Shown: positions 33,214-40,111 of the stretch, piece after piece | Position numbering within the stretch: the first letter of the stretch is position 1 | How the letters are laid out: each line of letters begins with the position of its first letter | Source of the DNA: Oscillospiraceae bacterium | GTDB lineage: Bacteria; Bacillota; Clostridia; Oscillospirales; Oscillospiraceae | DNA length: 40,141 bases | Reading direction: 5' to 3' | NCBI GenBank assembly: GCA_017557265.1 | Contig: JAFZAM010000117.1 | Coordinates: 1-40,141 of the forward strand | The notes under the pieces: model-generated | What the model was told of the DNA's origin: nothing | The model's database searches: none | What the model saw: only the letters and a program-made list of their open reading frames with translations | Position numbers and translations under genes: made by a program

Positions 33214-33867
33214 TTATCTGCCGGCCTTAACGTCCTCGAGGAGCTTCTTGGCCAGAGCGGCCGCGGAAGCAGCGTCTTCGGAGTAGCCGTCAGCGCCGAT
33301 CTCGTCGGCGAAGGCCTGAGTAACGGGGGCGCCGCCGATCATGATCTTGACCGTATCGCGGAGGCCGGCGGCGACTATAGCGTCGATGGTGTCCTTGATG
33401 GCGGGCATGGTGGTGGTCAGCAGGGCGGAGAGGGCGACGATCTTGACGTCGGGGTTCTCCTTCATGCACTCGATGAACTTCTCAGCCGGAACGTCGACGC
33501 CGAGGTCGAGGACTTCAAAGCCCGCGCCTTCGATCATCATTCCGACGAGGTTCTTGCCGATATCGTGCAGGTCTCCGGCGACGGTGCCGAGGATCAGTCT
33601 GCCGATGGGCTCTGCGCCGGCGGCCTTAAGGGCGGGGGTGAGGACCTCGATACCTTTTTTCATGGCGCGGGCGGCGATAAGCATCTCGGGGACGAATATC
33701 TCGTTGTTCTTGAACTTCTCACCGACGATACCCATAGCGCCGATCATACCGACGTTAAGGATCTCGTCAGCGGAGGCACCCTCGTCGAGGGCTTCCTGGA
33801 CAAGACCGGCAACGATCTTGACCTTGCCGTTCTCAACGGCGGTCGCGACTTCCTGAACTTTGGACAT
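33214..33867 (-). CDS. Corrinoid (B12-binding) methyl-carrier protein
   Basis: 217 residues, with a four-helix cap (~1-85) and a Rossmann B12 domain. The cobalt ligand is His101 in the DLHDIGKN motif (99-106), with SALLTTTMPAI and GGAPVTQAFADEIGADGYSEDA also typical. Such MttC/MtbC-like proteins accept methyl groups from a substrate-specific methyltransferase and hand them to another. The partner methyltransferase is the preceding gene (49 bases away, same strand). No MttB-like or MtaB-like substrate methyltransferase is in the window. Confidence 0.95.
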   Translation of the reverse strand: MSKVQEVATAVENGKVKIVAGLVQEALDEGASADEILNVGMIGAMGIVGEKFKNNEIFVPEMLIAARAMKKGIEVLTPALKAAGAEPIGRLILGTVAGDLHDIGKNLVGMMIEGAGFEVLDLGVDVPAEKFIECMKENPDVKIVALSALLTTTMPAIKDTIDAIVAAGLRDTVKIMIGGAPVTQAFADEIGADGYSEDAASAAALAKKLLEDVKAGR

Positions 33868-33916
33868 TTGTGTTTCCTCCTGAATATATTTGAAATTGTT
33901 GGGACGACTGATTGAG

Positions 33917-34732
33917 TTACGCCTTCTTGACCGCAGGCGGAGCGATGCGCTCCTCGCGGTAGGCGGTGATGTACTCCATGCAGAAATCGTCGAGTCCGAG
34001 CAGAGCCTCGGTGGCGTAGATGATGCCGAGGAGGGTCTTGTCGGTCGGATCGAAGATACCGCTGTCCATACCGGCGTTCATGGCCAGCGTGACGAAGCCC
34101 ATGTTGACGAGCTTTCTCGCGGGCAGGTTGAAGGAGATGTTGCTGATGGCGCCGGAGATGTGGATGGTCGGATAGTGCTCCTTGATATAGGTTATGACCT
34201 CGATGACGGTCTCGATGCCGTTCTCGGAGGTGCAGAGCATCTCGACCAGCGGATCGATGTGCAGACGGTTGGGGGCTATGCCGTACTCCTTGGCCTTGGC
34301 CATGAGGTTCTCGAAGACCCTTATGCGGTCGGCAGCGGTCTTGGGGATGCCCTTGTCGTCGGACAGAAGCGCGAAGCACTCCCACTTGGTGTTGGCGATG
34401 GCGGGGAAAACGTGGTCGACCTTGGTGCCTTCCATGGAGACGGAGTTAAAGAGGCCGGGCTTCTTGCATATGGGGATGATGTCGAGAAGCATGTCGGCGT
34501 TCGGGCTGTCGATGCAGAGCGGAGTGTCGATGTTGTCCTGAATGACCTCGACCATCCACTTGAGGGTCTCGAACTCGATCTCGGGATCGACGGAGGCGCA
34601 TACGTCGATGAACGTGGCGCCGGCGTCTTCCTGCTTCTTGGCCAGGTTGATGAGGAAGTCCGCGTCTCTGGCGGCTATCGCCTTCGCGACGGAGGGGATG
34701 GAACCGTTGATCTTTTCACCAATGATAATCAT
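33917..34732 (-). CDS. Methyltetrahydrofolate:corrinoid methyltransferase (AcsE/MtgA-like)
   Basis: 271 residues from the ATG at 34732 (GAGAGG upstream; an extended frame into the leader is rejected). The pterin-binding TIM barrel has Asp75 (CIDSPN), Asp160 (HIDP) and Asn198 (ISNIS) at positions matching the catalytic Asp75, Asp160 and Asn199 of acetogenic AcsE. It transfers a methyl group between methyl-THF and the corrinoid protein; direction depends on the pathway. It has its own promoter at 34850-34878 and a leader of ~110 nt, followed by the corrinoid gene. Confidence 0.93.
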   Translation of the reverse strand: MIIIGEKINGSIPSVAKAIAARDADFLINLAKKQEDAGATFIDVCASVDPEIEFETLKWMVEVIQDNIDTPLCIDSPNADMLLDIIPICKKPGLFNSVSMEGTKVDHVFPAIANTKWECFALLSDDKGIPKTAADRIRVFENLMAKAKEYGIAPNRLHIDPLVEMLCTSENGIETVIEVITYIKEHYPTIHISGAISNISFNLPARKLVNMGFVTLAMNAGMDSGIFDPTDKTLLGIIYATEALLGLDDFCMEYITAYREERIAPPAVKKA

Positions 34733-34849
34733 GCTGAAAAACCTCTCTGTTAAAAATATACCTGAACAATCCAAAATCAAAGCGGAAATAACATGCCGAA
34801 ACAGCGCCCACGGGACGCTTTCTTCACATTATACTTCCTATCTTATCGC

Positions 34850-34878
34850 ATTATAGCAAAGAATCCTTGCCATAACAA
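34850..34878 (-). promoter_or_regulatory. Sigma-A promoter for methyltransferase-corrinoid genes
   Basis: Minus strand: TTGTTA, 17-base spacer, TATAAT, so transcription should start near 34843, giving a leader of about 110 nt before 34732. The leader is not long enough for a B12 riboswitch and I see no known riboswitch core. The 197-bp gap is otherwise AT-rich and gene-free. Confidence 0.68.
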
Positions 34879-34929
34879 CACTTTTTATTGAAAAAAGGAT
34901 GAATTTTTTAGCCTTTACCGGCGTGTTTT

Positions 34930-35784
34930 TTACTTGAGCGTCCTCTTGGCGGCCTCGACGACGTGCTTGACGAGGACCAGGTTCGTGACGGCGCCCACGC
35001 CGCCGGGGACCGGCGTGATGTTCTCGACTATGGGCTCGACGGCGTCGAAGTTGACGTCGCCGACGAACTTGCCCTTCTCGTCGTCCCAGTTCATGGCGAC
35101 GTCGATGATGGTCTGGCCGGGAGCGGCGAACTCAGGTCCGACGATGCCCGCCTTGCCGGCTGCGGCGATGATGATGTCGGCCTTGGAGCAGATGCCCGCC
35201 ATGTCGTTGGACTTGGTGTGGACGGTGGTGACGGTCGCGTTCTTGGCGAGCAGCATCTGAGCCACGGGCTTGCCGATGACGAGGCTGCGGCCGATGACGA
35301 CGGCGTTCTTGCCCTTGACGTCAATGCCGAAGTGGTCGATGATCTCGATGCAGGCCTGGGCCGTGCAGGGAGCGAAGCCGAGCTCGGTGTTCGTGAACAC
35401 GCCGGCGAGGGACAGGTCGGTGATACCGTCGATGTCCTTCTCGGGAGCGAGGGCGCGGCGCACGGTCGCGTCGTCCATTCCCTTGGGGAGCGGGCGGAAC
35501 AGAAGAACGCCGTGGACGTTCTTGTCGTTGTTGACCTCGTCGATGACCTTCAGAAGATCATCCTGAGTCGCGGTCTCGGGGAGAAGATACTGCTTGAAGG
35601 CGACGCCGACCTCGGCGCAGCGCTTCGTGGCGCCCTTTTCATAGGAGATGTCGTCGGGACGCTCGCCGATGCGGATGATGCCCAGAGTCGGGGTGACGCC
35701 CTTGGCGCCGAGGGCCTCGACGTCCGCGATCAGCTTTTCCTTCATCGCGGCGACGACTTCCTTGCCCTTAAGTACGTTAGCCAT
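34930..35784 (-). CDS. folD: FolD-family methylene-THF dehydrogenase, probably lacking cyclohydrolase activity
   Basis: 284 residues, normal FolD length. FolD oxidises methylene-THF to methenyl-THF and usually also hydrolyses it. Here the catalytic Tyr is kept (Tyr48 in DDISYEKGATKR), but the Lys four residues later, essential for cyclohydrolase, is Ala52. The Gln normally in the VQLPLP block is Phe96 (GVLLFRPLP). The Asp in KDIDG (117-119) is kept, and the NAD(P) loop VIGRSLVIGKPVA is intact. Loss of both hydrolysis residues fits the separate cyclohydrolase gene fchA, 11 bases upstream. GGAGG precedes the ATG. Dehydrogenase activity is likely; loss of hydrolysis is inference. Confidence 0.94.
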   Translation of the reverse strand: MANVLKGKEVVAAMKEKLIADVEALGAKGVTPTLGIIRIGERPDDISYEKGATKRCAEVGVAFKQYLLPETATQDDLLKVIDEVNNDKNVHGVLLFRPLPKGMDDATVRRALAPEKDIDGITDLSLAGVFTNTELGFAPCTAQACIEIIDHFGIDVKGKNAVVIGRSLVIGKPVAQMLLAKNATVTTVHTKSNDMAGICSKADIIIAAAGKAGIVGPEFAAPGQTIIDVAMNWDDEKGKFVGDVNFDAVEPIVENITPVPGGVGAVTNLVLVKHVVEAAKRTLK

Positions 35785-35795
35785 TGTTATCCTCC

Positions 35796-36428
35796 TTACT
35801 TAGTCAGACGGCTGAATACGCCGCCAAATATCTCGTCAGCCATGACGGTGTACTTGGCGATCATGTCGTTGGCCTTCTTGTTGAGGTCCTCGGCATAAGG
35901 CCTGTCGGTCATGGCCTTGGTGTTGATGAAAACGTTGAGGCTCGCGCCGAGCAGCGCCGCCTTGCAGAACGCAACGCCGACGCCGGCGTCGCTGATGGCG
36001 AGGGTGCTGCCCTTGTCGGCGAAGACCTTCTGAAGCTCTATGGCCTCGCAGCACTTGACCATGATGTCCATCGGGACGGAGCAGGCCTCCTTGAGGCACT
36101 TCTCCATGACCTCGGCTTTGTGCGCCTTCTCCTCTTCGGTCTCCTTGGGAAGACCGTAGGCCTTGGAAAGGGGCTCAAAGACGTCGGCGTCTCTCTGGAT
36201 GAGGTCGAGCAGCTCGCGCCATACCTTCTCGGCCTTTTCCATCGTCGCCTTTATCTCGGGCTCGACGTCGGCGTATTTCTTTTTGCCGACGGTCAGGGAG
36301 CCGACCATGTTGCCGAGCGCGGTGCCGAGGGCGCCGCAGAGAGCGGAAGCGCCGCCGCCGCCGGGGACGGAGGCCTTGCTTGCGAGCTCCGTGGTGAATT
36401 CCATGCAGCTTTTATCCGCAAATGCCAT
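35796..36428 (-). CDS. fchA: Methenyltetrahydrofolate cyclohydrolase / formiminotransferase-cyclodeaminase family (FchA)
   Basis: 210 residues, the length of the stand-alone cyclodeaminase/cyclohydrolase. Motif ASVPGGGGASALCGALGTALGNMVG (~19-43) is diagnostic. It converts methenyl-THF and formyl-THF in acetogens and purinolytic clostridia, or formimino-THF in histidine breakdown. Placed between fhs and folD it very likely does the formyl-methenyl step. A GGAGG lies before the ATG, and a 9-bp hairpin (36452-36487) sits between the fhs stop and this gene. Confidence 0.95.
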   Translation of the reverse strand: MAFADKSCMEFTTELASKASVPGGGGASALCGALGTALGNMVGSLTVGKKKYADVEPEIKATMEKAEKVWRELLDLIQRDADVFEPLSKAYGLPKETEEEKAHKAEVMEKCLKEACSVPMDIMVKCCEAIELQKVFADKGSTLAISDAGVGVAFCKAALLGASLNVFINTKAMTDRPYAEDLNKKANDMIAKYTVMADEIFGGVFSRLTK

Positions 36429-36451
36429 TATATTTCCTCCTTACGTTCAAA

Positions 36452-36487
36452 GGCTCGTGCATCAGGCAAATGTCTGACGCACGAGCC
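36452..36487 (-). other. Hairpin between fhs and fchA
   Basis: A 9-bp GC-rich stem (36452-36460 with 36479-36487), extended past an A/C mismatch by four more base pairs. No T-run follows on the minus strand, so it is not a full terminator. It could lower fchA expression, mark an RNA cut site or protect the fhs mRNA end. Confidence 0.55.
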
Positions 36488-36525
36488 CTCAAAAACAACT
36501 ATTGGTTTATGATGTGAGCTTTGGA

Positions 36526-38283
36526 TTAGAACAGGCCGGAGACCTTGCCCGTCTCGACGTCGACGTCGATGCGGCGATACGCCGGGTCGGAGCTGGTGCC
36601 GGGCATCATGCTGATGGAACCGGCCATCGGGCAGAGGAACTTCGCGCCGCCGTAGACGAGGATGTCGCGGATGGGCAGACGCCAGTTCTTGGGCACGCCC
36701 TTGAGCTCGGGGATGTGGGACAGGGACAGATGGGTCTTGACCATCATCGTGCAGAAGTCGGCGTAGTACGGATCGGACTCGAAGCGCTCGGCCTTCTCGA
36801 TCGCGAGCGGCGACCAGTCGACGCCGTCGGCGCCGTAGACGTGCTTGGCGATGAGCTCGACGCGCTGACGGAGCGGCATCTCCAGCGGATAGAGGAACTT
36901 GAGCTCGACGGGATCGTTGCAGGCGTCGATGACGGCCTGAGCGAGCTCGATGGCGCCTTCGCCGCCGCGGGCCCAGTGATCGGAGAGGGCGCAGCGGACG
37001 CCGCGCTCGGCGCAGAGCCTGCGGATGAGGGCGATCTCGGCGTCGGTGTCGGTATAGAACTTGTTGATGCAGACGACCGGGTTGATGCCGGACATCTTGA
37101 CGGTGTTGACGTGGTGGAAGAGGTTCTCGCAGCCCTTCTCAAGCAGCTCGAGGTTCTCGGTCTTGTACTCCTCGGGGAGGGGCTTGCCGGCAACGACCTC
37201 CGGGCCGCCGCCGTGCATCTTGAGAGCGCGGATGGTCGCGACCAGGACGGAGACGTTCGGGGTGAGGCCGGACAGGCGGGCCTTGACGTTCCAGAACTTC
37301 TCGAAGCCGATATCGGCGGCGAAGCCGGACTCGGTGACGTGGTAGTCGAAGAGCTTGAGGGCGAGACGGTCGCCGATGATGGAGGACTGGCCGATGGCGA
37401 TGTTCGCGAACGGGCCGGCGTGCACGAGGCAGGGCTGATGCTCGACCGTGTAGCAGAGGGTCGGGTTGATGGTGTTGCGCATCCAGGCGCACATGGCGCC
37501 GTCGACCTCGAGGTCGTGGGTGGTGACGGGGTTGCCCTTCTTGTCGTAAGCGACTATGATCTTGCCTATACGCTCGCGGAGGTCCCTAAGGTCTCTAGCG
37601 ACGGCGAGGATGGCCATGAGCTCGGAGCCGACGGCGATGCCGAACTTGGAGTTCATCTCGAAGCCGTCCTTCGGGCCGCCGAGGCCGATGCGGATGTTGC
37701 GGAGGCCCTGCGCGCAGAAGTCGAGGACCCAGCCCATCTCGACTCTCTCGGGGTCGATGTCGAGCCTCTTGAGGCCGCGCTTGGCGAGGAAGGCGTCGCT
37801 GTAGTTCGCCTCATGCTGCATGCGGGCGTTGAGGGCGACCATGGCGAGGTTGTGGGCGTTCATTATATCGTTTATATCGCCGGTGAGTCCGAGGGAGAAC
37901 TCGGTCATGGGCATCAGAAGAGCGTTGCCGCCGCCGGCAGCAGTGCCCTTGACGTTCATGGTCGGGCCGCCGGAGGGCTGACGGAGGCAGCCGCCGACGT
38001 TCTTGCCGAGCTTGCCGAGGCCTTCGATAAGGCCGAGGGAGGTGGTGGACTTGCCTTCGCCGAGCGGAGTCGGGGTGATGGCGGTGACTTCGATGAACTT
38101 GCCGTCGGGCTTGTCCTTGAGGCGGTTCATGATCTTGATGAAGTCGAGCTTCGGGGTCTTGCCGTAGGGGATGATCTCATCGGGAAGAAGGCCCATCTTC
38201 TCACGGAAATACTCGATGGGGGGAAGAGTCTTTTCGGCCTCTTCGGCGATCTGCCAGTCTTTGTAGATGGTGGGATCAAGCAT
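36526..38283 (-). CDS. fhs: Formate-tetrahydrofolate ligase
   Basis: 585 residues. It joins formate to tetrahydrofolate with ATP, making 10-formyl-THF, in the cytoplasm. The P-loop PTPLGEGKST (71-80) is the family form, and VTTHDLEVDGAM with the QPCLVHAGPFANIAIGQSS block is characteristic. It is about 25 residues longer than the commonest form. A strong promoter lies upstream at 38349-38378, and GGAGG precedes the ATG. fhs-fchA-folD give a full formate-to-methylene-THF path; the next step, a methylene-THF reductase, is not in the window. Confidence 0.96.
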   Translation of the reverse strand: MLDPTIYKDWQIAEEAEKTLPPIEYFREKMGLLPDEIIPYGKTPKLDFIKIMNRLKDKPDGKFIEVTAITPTPLGEGKSTTSLGLIEGLGKLGKNVGGCLRQPSGGPTMNVKGTAAGGGNALLMPMTEFSLGLTGDINDIMNAHNLAMVALNARMQHEANYSDAFLAKRGLKRLDIDPERVEMGWVLDFCAQGLRNIRIGLGGPKDGFEMNSKFGIAVGSELMAILAVARDLRDLRERIGKIIVAYDKKGNPVTTHDLEVDGAMCAWMRNTINPTLCYTVEHQPCLVHAGPFANIAIGQSSIIGDRLALKLFDYHVTESGFAADIGFEKFWNVKARLSGLTPNVSVLVATIRALKMHGGGPEVVAGKPLPEEYKTENLELLEKGCENLFHHVNTVKMSGINPVVCINKFYTDTDAEIALIRRLCAERGVRCALSDHWARGGEGAIELAQAVIDACNDPVELKFLYPLEMPLRQRVELIAKHVYGADGVDWSPLAIEKAERFESDPYYADFCTMMVKTHLSLSHIPELKGVPKNWRLPIRDILVYGGAKFLCPMAGSISMMPGTSSDPAYRRIDVDVETGKVSGLF

Positions 38284-38348
38284 AGGTTTGGAACCTCCTG
38301 AAAAAAATATAAAAATACAAAAGGCATGCGCCTGATTTCATAATCAAA

Positions 38349-38378
38349 ATTATAACAAATCAAGAGTTTCATTGTCAA
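38349..38378 (-). promoter_or_regulatory. Strong sigma-A promoter for fhs-fchA-folD
   Basis: Minus strand: perfect TTGACA, 18-base spacer, perfect TATAAT. Transcription would start near 38342, with a leader of about 60 bases to the fhs ATG. Confidence 0.82.
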
Positions 38379-38440
38379 TAAGAGCCGTCCGTAACTTTCA
38401 ACAATTATTCGGGCCTCCGCGCTCGGCGAAAGTGATAAAT

Positions 38441-38469
38441 GCACAATGAGCGTCCGGGCGCCATATAAT
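38441..38469 (+). promoter_or_regulatory. Sigma-E-like promoter for cotJ
   Basis: GCACAAT (38441-38447), 14-base spacer, CATATAAT (38462-38469). The -10 is close to sigma-E CATACAnT. In Bacillus the cotJ operon is a mother-cell sigma-E operon. The start would fall on the inverted repeat at 38471-38483. Confidence 0.45.
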
Positions 38470-38470
38470 G

Positions 38471-38507
38471 TGTCGATACGACACGCTCCGCGCGACATGT
38501 CGCGCGG
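38471..38507. repeat. Palindromes with TGTCG half-sites in the cotJ leader
   Basis: TGTCG-ATA-CGACA at 38471-38483 is followed by a perfect 20-bp palindrome at 38488-38507, whose centre is CGACATGTCG. The same TGTCG/CGACA half-site occurs four times within 37 bases at and just after the predicted start of cotJ transcription, which suggests an operator; RNA hairpins in the leader are the alternative. Confidence 0.7.
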
Positions 38508-38541
38508 CGGCGCGTATCTCAAAAGCATATTGGAGGTCATA

Positions 38542-38988
38542 ATGGATAAAAGCAAAAAAGCGTCCTCCTGCGGCGAAAAATACGGCTCTCTCCCCTCCTG
38601 CGCTCCCCTTTCCGTGCCCTTCGTGCCGGCGCAGACCGGGGCAGAGCCGGTCTACGCGAAAGGCGCCGCGCTCAGCCGCGGGACGCTATTCCCCGGACTC
38701 GATCTGCCGTGGAAAAACGTCGTCAATACCGACGTCGATACCGACACGCCGCTCGGCGAGCTCATGGCGCTCTGTTTCGTAATAAACGAGCTCGGGCTCT
38801 ATCTCGACACGCACGCGGACGACCGCGAGGCGCTCGAGCTCTATACGGGCTACGTAAAGCTCATGCGCGAGGGCATGTGCAGGTATACCGAGCTATACGG
38901 GCCGCTGGAGCAGACGCAGATCACGCAGGCGGGCTACACGTGGCTCGACGACCCGTGGCCGTGGGACGGAGAAAGGACGGCGAGGTAA
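38542..38988 (+). CDS. cotJAB: Fused spore coat protein CotJA-CotJB
   Basis: 148 residues from the ATG at 38542 (GGAGG six bases upstream). Residues ~18-60 match CotJA (SVPFVPAQ, then ALSRGTLFPGLDLPW); residues ~68-142 match CotJB (LGELMALCFVINELGLYLDT, ending in YTWLDDPWPWD). CotJA and CotJB are normally two adjacent small proteins of the inner coat; here they are one in-frame chain with a short Asp/Thr linker (VNTDVDTDT). No frameshift or internal start is evident, so a genuine fusion is likely. It overlaps cotJC by one base (TAATG). Confidence 0.88.
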   Translation: MDKSKKASSCGEKYGSLPSCAPLSVPFVPAQTGAEPVYAKGAALSRGTLFPGLDLPWKNVVNTDVDTDTPLGELMALCFVINELGLYLDTHADDREALELYTGYVKLMREGMCRYTELYGPLEQTQITQAGYTWLDDPWPWDGERTAR

Positions 38989-39584
38989 TGTTCATATATC
39001 AGAAGAAGCTGCAGTTTCCCGTCAACATCAAGACGACCGACCCGCGGCTCGCGGCGGTCATCATCTCGCAGTACGGCGGGCCGGACGGAGAGCTCGGCGC
39101 GTCGCTTCGCTACCTCAGCCAGCGTTATTCGATGCCCTACCCCGAGCTCAAGGGGCTCCTCACGGACATAGGCACAGAGGAGCTCGGGCACCTCGAGATG
39201 ATAGGCGCGATAGTGCATCAGCTGACGAGAAACCTCACCGAGGAGCAGGTAAAAGAGGCCGGCTTCGACGCGTACTTCGTCGATCACACGGCGGGCGTAT
39301 ACCCGACGGCGGCGTCCGGCTTTCCCTGGAGCGCGGCCGCGATGCAGGTCAAGGGCGACGTCATCGCCGACCTCGCCGAGGACATGGCCGCCGAGCAGAA
39401 GGCGCGCGTCACCTACGACAACATACTGCGTCTCTCCGACGACCCCGACGTCAATCAGGTCATACGCTTCCTGCGCGAGCGCGAGATCGTCCACTTCCAG
39501 CGCTTCGGCGAGGCGATGCGCCTCGCGACGGACCGCATGGATCAGAAAAACGTCTACGCCGTCAATCCCGCCTTCGACCGCTGA
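38988..39584 (+). CDS. cotJC: Spore coat protein CotJC (manganese-catalase family)
   Basis: 198 residues from the ATG at 38988, which shares one base with the cotJAB stop. The ferritin-like dimanganese site is intact: Glu35 (GELGASLRYLSQR), Glu65 and His68 (TEELGHLE), a Glu in DMAAEQKAR and His in EREIVHFQ. Manganese-catalase relatives break down peroxide; in spores CotJC sits in the coat with CotJA and CotJB. Ribosome site AAAGGA or GAGG is in the cotJAB end. A perfect palindromic terminator follows. Confidence 0.95.
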   Translation: MFIYQKKLQFPVNIKTTDPRLAAVIISQYGGPDGELGASLRYLSQRYSMPYPELKGLLTDIGTEELGHLEMIGAIVHQLTRNLTEEQVKEAGFDAYFVDHTAGVYPTAASGFPWSAAAMQVKGDVIADLAEDMAAEQKARVTYDNILRLSDDPDVNQVIRFLREREIVHFQRFGEAMRLATDRMDQKNVYAVNPAFDR

Positions 39585-39603
39585 AAGGCGAAAAAAGGCA
39601 AAG

Positions 39604-39633
39604 AAAAGGACGTCCGATCGGACGTCCTTTTTT
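39604..39633 (+). terminator. Terminator of the cotJ operon
   Basis: A perfect 28-bp palindrome (39604-39631), centre GATC, ends in six T, twenty bases after the cotJC stop. It is also preceded by an A-run, so it can act on both strands. Confidence 0.88.
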
Positions 39634-39727
39634 GCGGCAGTCGTTTAAAAAACCTACTTCGAACGAAAGGTGACGATGGATCGTCTGTGATCGTCGCTGC
39701 CCTTTCAAGCTGCGATCCAACCTTTCA

Positions 39728-39825
39728 ATTCTTCATTTTTCAGTCTTAAGTCTTCAGTATTCATTTCGAAAATTCTGTCGTCATTGACTGAAAAAATGAA
39801 TACTGAAAACCGAAGAATGAAGAAT
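39728..39825. repeat. AT-rich imperfect inverted repeat
   Basis: Arms at 39728-39766 and 39794-39825 share ATTCTTCATT and CAGTATTCATTT in inverted order, with differences in between. The region is AT-rich, in sharp contrast to the GC-rich genome, and is built from TTCATT/CTTCA-like words. It holds no ORF I would support and looks like a short dispersed (MITE-like) repeat. Confidence 0.6.
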
Positions 39826-39833
39826 ACAAAGCA

Positions 39834-39863
39834 AAAATCCTGCCACTGTCGTGACAGGATTTT
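39834..39863 (-). terminator. Terminator after the tRNA array
   Basis: A 9-bp stem (39834-39842 with 39855-39863), 12-base loop; on the minus strand it is followed by a T-run (TTTTTGCTTTG). It begins five bases after the CCA of tRNA-Gly. Confidence 0.75.
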
Positions 39864-39868
39864 CGCTT

Positions 39869-39944
39869 TGGAGCGGGCAACGAGATTCGAACTCGCTACC
39901 TCCACCTTGGCAAGGTGGCGCTCTGCCAAATGAGCTATGCCCGC
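39869..39944 (-). tRNA. tRNA-Gly (anticodon GCC)
   Basis: Minus-strand cloverleaf of 73 bases plus an encoded CCA (39869-39871). Acceptor GCGGGCA pairs with TGCCCGC; the anticodon arm reads CACCTTGCCAAGGTG, anticodon GCC; T-loop GTTCGAATC is normal. It is the last of at least three tRNAs read on this strand. Confidence 0.97.
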
Positions 39945-39983
39945 TTATCTATTCAACACCGCCTTACGGCGAAGCGTCTTTAA

Positions 39984-40059
<76 letters not shown>

Positions 40060-40074
40060 GTTTTGTTGAGCGAT

Positions 40075-40104
40075 ACGGAAGCCGGTTGGTTATCCGGCCT
40101 CCGT
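40075..40104 (-). other. Spacer hairpin between tRNAs
   Basis: Inverted repeat ACGGA-A-GCCGG with CCGGC-C-TCCGT lies between tRNA-Phe and the partial tRNA. There is no T-run on the minus strand; it may aid processing of the tRNA precursor rather than end transcription. Confidence 0.45.
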
Positions 40105-40111
40105 TCGCTTT

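Noticed and set aside
34733..34929. A B12 or other riboswitch before the methyltransferase gene
   Set aside because: The leader is about 110 nt, AT-rich and shows no conserved riboswitch core; only a promoter is supported.
33214..38283. A complete acetyl-CoA (Wood-Ljungdahl) cluster
   Set aside because: Only fhs, fchA, folD, the methyltransferase and a single corrinoid carrier are present; no acsABCD, cooS or metF is in the window.
36502..38301. A 599-codon open frame antisense to fhs
   Set aside because: It is the GC-rich shadow of fhs, has low-complexity Val/Asp/Gly/Leu composition and no family motif; fhs is unequivocal.
38542..38988. Sequencing frameshift joining cotJA and cotJB
   Set aside because: Both domains are in the same frame with a plausible linker, and no ribosome site or start lies between; a true fusion is simpler.
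39634..39868. Small ORFs in the region before the tRNAs
   Set aside because: Frames overlap the AT-rich repeat and the tRNA-Gly gene and have no ribosome sites or recognisable sequence.
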